Source: DMER64 sp041654355
Lineage (GTDB): Bacteria > Bacteroidota > Bacteroidia > Bacteroidales > UBA932
Reading direction: 5' to 3'
Length of the DNA: 64,000 nt
Assembly: GCA_041654355.1 (NCBI GenBank)
Contig: JBAZDQ010000001.1
Span: forward strand, 144,624-208,623
Below the pieces are notes generated by a model. That model saw only the letters and a list, made by a program, of their open reading frames with translations. It was not told the origin of the DNA and did no database searches. A program made the translations under genes and the position numbers. Shown one piece after another: positions 34,934 through 41,883 of this stretch (positions are counted from its first letter, which is position 1; each line of letters opens with the position of its first letter).

Positions 34934-35779
34934 TTAAAAATCTCCCAGTGTTTCCTTTAATTGTGCCAGCGCGAGGGCTTCCTGTTCGGCTGAGGGGGCT
35001 TTCCCGTGCCATTTGTGGGATCCTGTCATAAAATCCACTCCCTGCCCCATGTTGGTGTGCATCAGGATCATAACCGGTTTTTCGCCGGGTTCTGCAGCCT
35101 TCCGGTAAGCGTTGCGTATATCATCCGGGTTGTGGCCGTCACATTCCAAAACGCGCCATCCGAAGGCGGTCCATTTGGCATTCAGATCTCCAACACCGCC
35201 GATCTCGTCTACCGGGCCATCTATTTGTTGTCCGTTCCAGTCGGTGATGGCTGTCAGGTTGGTGATCTTGTGGTGGGCGGCGAATATGGCCGCTTCCCAT
35301 ACCTGACCTTCTTCGCTCTCGCCGTCTCCCATCAAAACATACACATGGTGTGGATCACCGGCAAGTCGTTTGCTTAAGGCAGCTCCGCACGCCATGGAAA
35401 GACCCTGTCCCAGGGATCCGCTGGCTACGTGAACTCCGGGCAATCCGTTTTCTATGCTGGGATGGCCCTGCAGTCTGGATCCGAGTTTACGGAAAGAGGC
35501 CAATTCTTTTACCGGGAAATAACCCATGCGTGCTAAAAGACTGTAATACAAAGGGGAAAGATGTCCTATGGAAAGGAAAAACATATCCGCGTTTTGGCCG
35601 TCACGACGCCATTGGGCCGGATCCTGGTCCAGAAACTCGGCAAACAAAACGGTAAGAAAATCGGTGCTGCCCAGGGAACCTCCCGGGTGCCCGCTTTTAG
35701 CGGCGGCGACCATGCGAATGATATCCCGGCGGATCTGAGATGTAAGGTCGGGGATGGAATGGGGTGTTTTTGGATTCAT
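34934..35779 (-). CDS. Transketolase, N-terminal subunit
   Basis: The diphosphate-binding half of a split transketolase. From the ATG at 35779 (MNPKTPHSIPDLT) it has 281 residues; a longer frame reaching 35863 adds a hydrophobic leader that would cross the promoter and is rejected. SGHPGGSLGSTDFLTVL and the TPP/Mg motif starting GDGESEEGQVWEA and ending TDWN are visible, as is GHLSPLYYSLLA. It is the first gene of the tkt-tkt-sigma-antisigma-Spy run. Confidence 0.93.
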   Translation of the reverse strand: MNPKTPHSIPDLTSQIRRDIIRMVAAAKSGHPGGSLGSTDFLTVLFAEFLDQDPAQWRRDGQNADMFFLSIGHLSPLYYSLLARMGYFPVKELASFRKLGSRLQGHPSIENGLPGVHVASGSLGQGLSMACGAALSKRLAGDPHHVYVLMGDGESEEGQVWEAAIFAAHHKITNLTAITDWNGQQIDGPVDEIGGVGDLNAKWTAFGWRVLECDGHNPDDIRNAYRKAAEPGEKPVMILMHTNMGQGVDFMTGSHKWHGKAPSAEQEALALAQLKETLGDF

Positions 35780-35802
35780 GCTGTCTCTGCTTTGATTTCC
35801 TG

Positions 35803-35829
35803 CAAAGATAAAAATAATAATTACCTTTG
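35803..35829. promoter_or_regulatory. Divergent promoter pair, transketolase operon and lepA
   Basis: Minus-strand TATCTTTG (35803-35810) drives the transketolase/ECF operon and plus-strand TACCTTTG (35822-35829) drives lepA. They are 11 bases apart. The lepA ATG comes eight bases after its element, giving a leader of a few bases at most. Confidence 0.6.
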
Positions 35830-35837
35830 CGCCACTT

Positions 35838-37625
35838 ATGAAGAACATCAGAAATTTCTGCATAATTGCCCATATAGATCACGGGAAAAGCACACTGGCA
35901 GACCGTCTTCTTGAATTGACCCATACCGTGGAACAACGGGATATGGAAGCTCAGGTGCTTGACAATATGGACCTGGAACGGGAAAAGGGTATAACCATTA
36001 AATCCCATGCCATTCAGCTGGACTATGTGTCGGGCGGAGAGAACTATGTGTTGAATCTGTTGGACACCCCGGGACATGTGGATTTTTCCTATGAAGTTTC
36101 CCGGGCGATCGCTTCCTGCGAAGGGGCATTGCTGGTGGTGGATGCCACGCAGGGCGTGCAGGCACAGACCATTTCCAATCTATACCTGGCTATTGCCCAC
36201 AATCTGGAAATCGTTCCGGTTATCAATAAAATAGATATGGATGCTGCCATGGTGGAAACGGTGCGGGACCAGGTGGTGGAATTGCTGGGGTGTTTGCCGG
36301 AAGAGGTGTTGTGTACAAGTGCCCGCACCGGGGAAGGTGTTCCCGCCGTACTGGAAGCTATTGTTGATCGCATTCCGCCGCCTGTGGGGGATCCCGAGGC
36401 ACCGCTTCAGGCGTTGATTTTTGATTCGGTCTTTAATTCTTTCCGGGGGATCATTGCTTATTTCCGGGTGATGAACGGGTCTGTAGCCCATGGCGATAAG
36501 GTAAAATTTTTTAATACGGGAAAAGTATATGAAGCCGATGAAGTCGGCATCCTGAAGATGAAAATGATCCCCCGTAAAGAAATTCACACCGGGGATGTGG
36601 GCTATATCATTTCGGGCATTAAGACTGTATCTGAAGTTAAGGTGGGGGATACCATCACGCAGGTGGCCCTGCCGTGCAAACAGGCCATAGCCGGGTTCGA
36701 GGAAGTAAAGCCTATGGTATTTGCCGGTTTGTACCCGGTTGATACAGACGGTTATGAGGATTTGCGTACTGCTTTGGAAAAATTACAGCTCAATGATGCC
36801 TCTTTGACGTTTGAACCGGAATCTTCGTTGGCCCTTGGATTTGGTTTCCGTTGCGGCTTCCTGGGATTATTACACATGGAGATTGTGCAGGAGAGACTGT
36901 TCCGTGAATTTGACTGCGATGTGGTTACTACCGTTCCCAACGTTTCTTATAAAGTATACACAACAAAAGGAGAAACCATTGATGTACACAACCCCTCGGG
37001 TCTTCCGTCTTCCACATTAATTGACTCCATTGAAGAACCTTATATCCGGGCGCAAGTCATTTCCAAAGCGGAATACTTCGGAGTTATTATGAAATTGTGC
37101 CTGGACAAAAGGGGCGTATTAAGCAATCAGCATTACCTGACCTCCGACCGGGTAGAACTAACCTTCAAAATGCCGCTTTCAGAGATCGTCTTTGATTTCT
37201 ACGACAAACTAAAAAGCGTATCACGCGGGTATGCTTCTTTTGACTACCATATTACCGGGTACGAAAAAGCCGACCTGGTAAAACTGGACATCCTGTTGAA
37301 CAGCGAACCTGTAGACGCCCTTTCCAGCCTGATCTATCGCGGACACTCTTACACCTTTGGCCGGAAAATGTGTGAAAAACTAAAAGAACTCATACCCCGC
37401 CAACAATTTGACATAGCCATCCAGGCTGCCATAGGCGCTAAGATCATCGCCCGTGAAACCGTTAAAGCCGTACGCAAGGATGTGACTGCCAAATGTTACG
37501 GCGGCGACATCACCCGCAAACGCAAACTGCTGGAAAAGCAGAAAAAAGGGAAACGCCGCATGCGCCAGATAGGCAACGTGGAAGTTCCCCAATCCGCCTT
37601 CATGGCGGTCCTAAAACTGGACTAA
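35838..37625 (+). CDS. lepA: Elongation factor 4 (LepA)
   Basis: A ribosome-associated GTPase that acts on stalled or back-translocated ribosomes and in initiation. The 595-residue product has the intact G motifs IAHIDHGKSTLADRLLE, REKGITIKSHA, LLDTPGHVDFSYEVSRA and NKIDMD, and the LepA-specific C-terminal domain ending KKGKRRMRQIGNVEVPQSAF. The canonical DTPGH motif here contrasts with DTPGS in the EF-G2 gene at 28808. It is divergent from the transketolase operon, and its 3' flank contains repeated hairpin sequence. Confidence 0.97.
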   Translation: MKNIRNFCIIAHIDHGKSTLADRLLELTHTVEQRDMEAQVLDNMDLEREKGITIKSHAIQLDYVSGGENYVLNLLDTPGHVDFSYEVSRAIASCEGALLVVDATQGVQAQTISNLYLAIAHNLEIVPVINKIDMDAAMVETVRDQVVELLGCLPEEVLCTSARTGEGVPAVLEAIVDRIPPPVGDPEAPLQALIFDSVFNSFRGIIAYFRVMNGSVAHGDKVKFFNTGKVYEADEVGILKMKMIPRKEIHTGDVGYIISGIKTVSEVKVGDTITQVALPCKQAIAGFEEVKPMVFAGLYPVDTDGYEDLRTALEKLQLNDASLTFEPESSLALGFGFRCGFLGLLHMEIVQERLFREFDCDVVTTVPNVSYKVYTTKGETIDVHNPSGLPSSTLIDSIEEPYIRAQVISKAEYFGVIMKLCLDKRGVLSNQHYLTSDRVELTFKMPLSEIVFDFYDKLKSVSRGYASFDYHITGYEKADLVKLDILLNSEPVDALSSLIYRGHSYTFGRKMCEKLKELIPRQQFDIAIQAAIGAKIIARETVKAVRKDVTAKCYGGDITRKRKLLEKQKKGKRRMRQIGNVEVPQSAFMAVLKLD

Positions 37626-37638
37626 ATTCAAATGAACT

Positions 37639-37768
37639 AATTTCAAATGAAGTTTGACTGCGCCACAGATCCACAGATGTGTGCCACGAACTCACGTTAG
37701 TGTGCCACGGACCAATTTCAAATGGAGTTTGACTGCGCCACAGATCCACAGATGTGCGCCACGAACTC
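37639..37768. repeat. Two 55-bp direct repeats between convergent lepA and DUF2812 genes
   Basis: Copies at 37639-37693 and 37714-37768 are nearly identical (few substitutions) and 75 bases apart in phase. Each contains GCCACAGATCCACAGATGTG followed by GCCACGAACTC. The second copy can fold: TGGAGTT near its start pairs with AACTCCA at its end, and inner GCGC(C)ACA pairs with TGTGCGC. It fills the whole gap between two convergent genes and may act as a bidirectional transcription stop. I see no gene in it. Confidence 0.7.
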
Positions 37769-37772
37769 CATA

Positions 37773-38348
37773 TCAATTGCAAGTGTACAGATCTTTGATG
37801 GCCGCTTTCACTTTTCGGTTGATGCGGTTGAAATAGGGGGCGAACAAAAGCATCATAACTGAAGACGCCAGGCTGATCCCTACGCAGAATCCCTTAAAAA
37901 AGTCTATGACAGGCGTCGGTTGGGGATGTTCCAGAATAAATATACCTACTATGCATAGCGCAATGACTATCATGAAAATCAGGCGGATGGTATTGAAAAA
38001 GTCCTGGATTTTAAGCAAGTGTGTCAACTTATATAAAGGCCGGGTTCCCGGATCAAATTTGCAATCAGCGGTTTTGCAACGCAAGTAAACCCAATTGAGG
38101 CATTCTCCCACAATCTCTATACCGGTTTCTTGCAGAAAGTCAAGATAGGATTTGCTTTCCGGAGAATGCGTATCTTTCTCCAATAACTCCAGCCGGTAGG
38201 TATACGTTCCTGGAGTCCCTTTTTCGAATACGTATTTTCTGAATCCGGTATGGATTAGCATCCAGCCCTCTTTTGCCATTTGATTGATCCACGCTTCTTC
38301 TTTTTCATATTCCCACAAAAAGAAGATTTTTCGTACAGTTTTTTTCAT
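37773..38348 (-). CDS. DUF2812 membrane protein
   Basis: A 191-residue protein beginning KIFFLWEYEKEEAWINQMAKEGW, the DUF2812 signature, with about 110 cytoplasmic residues followed by two membrane helices (about 119-139 and 149-172) and a basic C-terminal tail. DUF2812 proteins are usually encoded with a PadR-type repressor, as here (the padR gene ends 11 bases upstream). The biochemical role is unknown, and an envelope-stress or antimicrobial-response effector is a common guess. Confidence 0.8.
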   Translation of the reverse strand: MKKTVRKIFFLWEYEKEEAWINQMAKEGWMLIHTGFRKYVFEKGTPGTYTYRLELLEKDTHSPESKSYLDFLQETGIEIVGECLNWVYLRCKTADCKFDPGTRPLYKLTHLLKIQDFFNTIRLIFMIVIALCIVGIFILEHPQPTPVIDFFKGFCVGISLASSVMMLLFAPYFNRINRKVKAAIKDLYTCN

Positions 38349-38359
38349 TATGATATTCG

Positions 38360-38680
38360 TTAATTATTAATGATTTTATTACCGTTGTTTACAAGTTCCT
38401 GTAACCGGATTAGTTCGGTGCGTGCGATATTCCGTCCCTGTTCGGTAATGACATATTCCTTACGCCGACTTTCTTCTTCTTCCGGGAGCGCTTTGATCCA
38501 TCCTTTTTCCAACATGGAAGAAATAGCTCCGTATAGCGTGCCGGCCGATAGCACAAGACGACCACCGGTCATCCTTTTTGTTTCCTGCATGATTCCATAC
38601 CCGTGAAGGGGTGTATGTAAAGCCAGTAATGTGTAAAATACAGCTTCAGTCAAAACAATGTTGTCTTCAGTATTTGTCAT
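38360..38680 (-). CDS. PadR-family transcriptional regulator
   Basis: A 106-residue winged-helix protein. It has LTEAVFYTLLALHTPLHGYGIMQE at the N-terminus, the wing-proximal GGRLVLSAGTLYGAISSMLEKGWI (the PadR LSxGTLYxxL recognition pattern) and EEESRRKEYVITEQGR. It is short, ending soon after the winged helix, as in PadR subfamily 2. It heads a two-gene operon with DUF2812 and probably represses it. The -7 element CAAAGGTA (minus-strand TACCTTTG) is at 38725-38732. Confidence 0.9.
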   Translation of the reverse strand: MTNTEDNIVLTEAVFYTLLALHTPLHGYGIMQETKRMTGGRLVLSAGTLYGAISSMLEKGWIKALPEEEESRRKEYVITEQGRNIARTELIRLQELVNNGNKIINN

Positions 38681-38724
38681 ATCATTATTCTTTACTCCGG
38701 GCTCCGTTATATCGGTAGCCGTTA

Positions 38725-38732
38725 CAAAGGTA
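38725..38732 (-). promoter_or_regulatory. -7 element of padR-DUF2812 operon
   Basis: Minus-strand TACCTTTG, a perfect consensus match, 44 bases before the padR start. The leader contains an imperfect hairpin (GGCTCCG pairing with CGGTAGCC, 38699-38720) that could be part of an operator or leader structure. Confidence 0.5.
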
Positions 38733-38789
38733 GACGATATATTTTAATAACCAAAAAAAGTTTCAAAAGGAACCTTCAATAACACAGGC

Positions 38790-38910
38790 GGGAGCTTGTG
38801 GCACAGGTTGAAATTTCAGCAGCAGAGGAGGGAGCTTCTGTGGCACAGGTTGAAATTTCAGCAGCAAAGGAGGGAGCTTGTGGCACAGGTTGAAATTTCA
38901 GCAGCAGAGG
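38790..38910. repeat. Three tandem 39-42 bp repeats
   Basis: Units begin at 38790, 38830 and 38872, each GGGAGCTTnTGGCACAGG followed by TTGAAATTTCAGCAGCA and an AGG-type end. The middle copy has two or three extra bases, so the unit length is not a multiple of three and the repeat is not evolving as protein sequence. The core TTGAAATTTCA contains TGAAATTTCA, a perfect 10-bp palindrome. No promoter or start was seen. Confidence 0.85.
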
Positions 38911-39254
38911 TATCGCTTTTCACAGGTGGAACCACCGGCGCAATTTTTCAGCATAATAAAAGGACTTTTATAGGACAACTGTTTGGTTAACAGCTTGTTG
39001 ACCAGCCCAATACACGCAACGCGCTTTGTGTGTTCCAATATTGCAACAATAATCAGGGATAATATAAAAAATGAATGATATCAGTTATTAGATATATCCT
39101 GGTAAATTTTCAATAGGTATTAGGCCCAAGAAAGTCAACTCCTGACAGGGATAAGGCTTGGTAAGTAAGCAAATTTTAGGGAAAACTATCTATAGTCAAC
39201 TTTAATCAGGGAAAAAGTCCTACAGGTAGTCAACCAAAATCAGGAAAACACAAC
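38911..39254. other. A/T-rich gene-free stretch with short recurring words
   Basis: No open frame with coding features. AGTCAAC occurs at 39133, 39194 and 39228, and AATCAGG at 39051, 39204 and 39238. The last two of each are in phase at a 34-base spacing, so a degenerate tandem repeat precedes the palindrome array. The part around 39057-39115 is strongly A/T-rich. Confidence 0.6.
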
Positions 39255-39592
39255 TCATCCACAAAACCGCCTCATTTTGTGGATGAACTGGTGTTTTTTG
39301 GCAACTCATCCACAAAACCGCCTCATTTTGTGGATGAACAGGTGTTTTTTGGCAACTCATCCACAAAACCGCCTCTTTTTGTGGATGAACCTGGGATTTT
39401 CTGGCATTCATCCACAAAACTGCCTCTTTTTGTGGATGAACAGGTGTTTTTTGGCAACTCATCCACAAAACCGCCTCTTTTTGTGGATGAACAGGTGTTT
39501 TTTGGCAACTCATCCACAAAACTGCCTCTTTTTGTGGATGAACCTGGGATTTTCTGGCATTCATCCACAAAACTGCCTCTTTTTGTGGATGA
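39255..39592. repeat. Seven-unit 51-bp array of perfect 12-bp inverted repeats
   Basis: Palindromic units start at 39255, 39306, 39357, 39408, 39459, 39510 and 39561, an exact 51-base period. Each is TCATCCACAAAA, an 8-base loop (CCGCCTCA, CCGCCTCT or CTGCCTCT), then TTTTGTGGATGA. The arms are identical in all seven copies. The 19-base spacers are of two kinds, ACAGGTGTTTTTTGGCAAC (A) and ACCTGGGATTTTCTGGCAT (B), in the order A A B A A B, so a 153-bp block looks duplicated. The stretch after the last unit resembles a decayed A spacer. Because 51 is a multiple of three, long frames are open on both strands, but no start signal supports translation. Confidence 0.93.
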
Positions 39593-39641
39593 CCCGGTGC
39601 GTTTTTGCCAATTCGTACAGTAAGCTGCCGCAAAACTGTAT

Positions 39642-39660
39642 GGTGCAGCGAAGCTGCGCC
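39642..39660. other. GC-rich hairpin
   Basis: GGTGCAGC pairs with GCTGCGCC across a three-base GAA loop, giving an 8-bp stem with one G-T pair. It lies between the palindrome array and the next hairpin, in sequence without a gene. Confidence 0.55.
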
Positions 39661-39667
39661 TTATTAA

Positions 39668-39697
39668 TGCGCAAAATGCTTTTTGCGCACCTTTTTA
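39668..39697 (+). terminator. Hairpin followed by T-run, possible intrinsic terminator
   Basis: TGCGCAAAA (39668-39676) pairs with TTTTGCGCA (39681-39689) around a four-base loop, followed by CCTTTTT. This would stop any plus-strand transcript coming from the palindrome array. The T-run is short and the stem half A-T, so the call is tentative. Confidence 0.4.
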
Positions 39698-39779
39698 AAG
39701 ACGGAATGTCTGTTGTTTGAAGAAGGTGAGTGCGAAACAAGATCTGTCTCCGCAGCAGGTGGAGCGGGACCGAAGGAAA

Positions 39780-40070
39780 ATCTTGGGTTAGCAGGATTGG
39801 TAAGGATTGTTGGAACAGTTGGGATGGTAGAGTTAGTGGGAATAATGGATTAGTTGGGATGGTAGAGTTAGTAGAGTTAGTAGGGATGTTAGGGAAATCA
39901 TGGGCATCAGGGATAGTAGAGGTATTTGGAACAATAGGGGCATCAGGGATAGTAAAGACAGTTGGAACAGTTGGGATGGTAGAGCTAGCGGGAATAATGG
40001 ATCAGTTGGGATGGTAGAGTTAGTTGGGCTGTTAGAGCTAGCGGGGATGTTACAGTTGAAGGGGAGGTTG
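39780..40070. repeat. G-rich degenerate repeats
   Basis: A 64-bp direct repeat occurs at 39809-39872 and 39961-40024 with three differences, all T to C. Within it, TTGGGATGGTAGAGTTAG recurs. A second pair, GGGCATCAGGGATAGTA, lies at 39902 and 39938. The plus strand has almost no C and many GG/GGG runs. Both strands have open frames but they read as low-complexity strings, so I treat it as non-coding repeat sequence. Confidence 0.75.
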
Positions 40071-40075
40071 ATAGG

Positions 40076-40107
40076 AAAAAAAAAGGATGACCGCAATGGT
40101 CATCCTT
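40076..40107 (-). terminator. Intrinsic terminator of the OmpA/TPR lipoprotein gene
   Basis: On the minus strand a 10-bp perfect stem (AAGGATGACC pairing with GGTCATCCTT, five-base loop) is followed directly by a run of nine T residues. It lies about 30 bases beyond the stop codon of the gene at 40138, an excellent rho-independent terminator. Confidence 0.9.
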
Positions 40108-40137
40108 CTCTCTGTAAGGTGAGAGGGTTAAAAAGTT

Positions 40138-41787
40138 TTAACGATATTTAGCAAATTCAATGTCTTTAGCAGCTTTTTCAGCAAAAGCGGGAATTTTGTT
40201 GATTTCTTCCATCAACTCGTTGACTTTGGAGGTTTGTCCGCGACGGGCAGCAATAACCGCTTTTACATATTTGGTTTTCATGCAGGTGCACTCGGATAAA
40301 GCTTCTTCGGCTTTATTCAGATTGCCATTGAGCAATTGGGCCAGGGCAGCATTCATGTGTTTTTTGCCATCCAGTTTTGCCAAAGCTTCTTTGTATTTTC
40401 CGTTCAGGATATCAATGGCTCCCTGGTTGCATTTTGCTTTTTCACAACCTGATTTTGCAAACAGATCATAAGCTTTGTCAAAGTTGCCTTTACGCATTTC
40501 AATAACACCCAGGTTGTTGGCTACGATGGGATTGGAAGCGTCGCATTGGGCAAGAGCGGTAGCGGCTTCATTCACTTTGTTTGCATTGAGGTAAGCAACG
40601 GCCAGGTTGTTACGGCCTCTGGCAGAATTGCATTTATCTACTGCTTTTTTATACAGAGCAATCTTGGTATCATTATCGTTGGTCAGGGTTGCTGCATACA
40701 ACAATGCTTCTTCATTCATGGCATCCATGTTGTTGGCAGTCATCTCTTTTAATTCTTCATCGGAATAATTGACAAACTCAATGTTTGCAATCAGGCGGGC
40801 ACGACGTAATTCGGGCAATACTTTGTCTTCCAGTGTTTTGTAAACAGCTGACATATTGCGGATCTCACGCTCCCGGATCACGGGGTCTGAATACATAGAT
40901 AAAACACGCAGGATCAATTCTTTGTCACCCAGATCGGTCTTGCTTACCAGTTCCTGGAATCCTTCCCAGTCTTCTCCTTTGGTCTTCAGGTTCAGAGGAC
41001 CTTCAGTGGGTAATTTGCTGGTGATTTTCCCGAATGCTTTTTCAGCACTTTTCATGCGGTTTTCAGAAAGTTCCTCATTGAAATCTACCGGGCCTTCGGG
41101 AGATGCATAAGCAATGATATCGGTTCCTTTAATGCTCCTTCTTTCATCGGCCGGAAGGTTTTTCAGAAATTCCTGGAATCCTTTAATGTCTTCTTTGGTA
41201 AGTTCACGGGCACGAACCTGGGCAGAGTTTTTGGCATACATAATGTTGGCTTCTTCTGCTTCTTCAATAATCTTCTGATAATTATCAGGCATGAAAACCG
41301 GTTCTCCGTGAAGTTCTACCCATTTATAAGTAATGTTGGCACCATCGGCAATTTTGTAGGCGACCGGCATTTCCCAGACATTATCTTTATAAAGTACGGC
41401 ACCTCTGAGTTCCAGGTAGGATTTCTCCATACCTTTCACATAATCAAACTGGATCTTGTGCTGGATATCGTCTCCCGCAACGGGGATCACGTTGTAGTTG
41501 TCCAGTACTTTTTCTCCCTGGAGCCTGAGTGCGGGAGCAACAGCTTCTCCCCCTTCGTAAACCAATACGGGAGTAACTTCCAGCATTGCTTTGGGATGAA
41601 AATATCCTTCGGGGAATTTCAATGTATAACTAACATCGATTTTATCGGCAATCACCTCAAGGATCTCGGGCGTACATGATTTTTCAACGTCATCGGCGTA
41701 TTTAACCATGTCCTTGGGGTTGTTACAAGCCATAAGCATTACACCAAAAGCGGCAATGCCCAGAAAGCGCAATAAAGATTTTTTCAT
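40138..41787 (-). CDS. OmpA-like/TPR lipoprotein
   Basis: A 549-residue lipoprotein (MKKSLLRFLGIAAFGVMLMAC, lipid Cys21). The N-terminal third is beta-rich and unassigned. A central OmpA-C-like peptidoglycan-binding segment follows (IMYAKNSAQVRARELTKED to IIAYASPEGPVDFNEELSENR, about 190-270). The C-terminal half has TPR-like repeats (for example GRNNLAVAYLNANKVNEA, NNLGVIEMRKGNFDKAYDLF). This suggests a periplasmic peptidoglycan-linked scaffold. It has its own promoter (TATATTTG, 41851-41858) and a strong terminator, so it is monocistronic, and the gene-free repeat region follows. Confidence 0.82.
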   Translation of the reverse strand: MKKSLLRFLGIAAFGVMLMACNNPKDMVKYADDVEKSCTPEILEVIADKIDVSYTLKFPEGYFHPKAMLEVTPVLVYEGGEAVAPALRLQGEKVLDNYNVIPVAGDDIQHKIQFDYVKGMEKSYLELRGAVLYKDNVWEMPVAYKIADGANITYKWVELHGEPVFMPDNYQKIIEEAEEANIMYAKNSAQVRARELTKEDIKGFQEFLKNLPADERRSIKGTDIIAYASPEGPVDFNEELSENRMKSAEKAFGKITSKLPTEGPLNLKTKGEDWEGFQELVSKTDLGDKELILRVLSMYSDPVIREREIRNMSAVYKTLEDKVLPELRRARLIANIEFVNYSDEELKEMTANNMDAMNEEALLYAATLTNDNDTKIALYKKAVDKCNSARGRNNLAVAYLNANKVNEAATALAQCDASNPIVANNLGVIEMRKGNFDKAYDLFAKSGCEKAKCNQGAIDILNGKYKEALAKLDGKKHMNAALAQLLNGNLNKAEEALSECTCMKTKYVKAVIAARRGQTSKVNELMEEINKIPAFAEKAAKDIEFAKYR

Positions 41788-41850
41788 AATTAGAATTTTA
41801 TTATTGGTATTATACGTACAATATCTCTTTCCAGCATATGGATTAGCTTA

Positions 41851-41878
41851 CAAATATAGTACAAAATTTATATCTTTG
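41851..41878. promoter_or_regulatory. Divergent promoter pair, OmpA/TPR lipoprotein and sigma-54 activator
   Basis: Minus-strand TATATTTG (41851-41858) and plus-strand TATCTTTG (41871-41878) are 12 bases apart. The activator ATG at 41884 begins five bases after its element, so its mRNA would be essentially leaderless; the lipoprotein leader is about 60 bases. Confidence 0.65.
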
Positions 41879-41883
41879 CAAAG

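Noticed and set aside
39255..39592. CRISPR array
   Set aside because: The spacers are 19 bases and of only two sequences, the repeat is a near-complete palindrome, and there are no cas genes nearby.
39220..39720. Open frames on both strands encoding 17-residue repeats (for example HPQKEAVLWMSCQKTPV)
   Set aside because: They follow automatically from a 51-bp repeat with no in-frame stop. The minus-strand frame begins at a TTG, no promoter or ribosome site was seen, and both strands are open equally.
39730..40096. Possible small proteins in the G-rich region
   Set aside because: Translations are low-complexity strings on both strands explained by repeats, without start signals.
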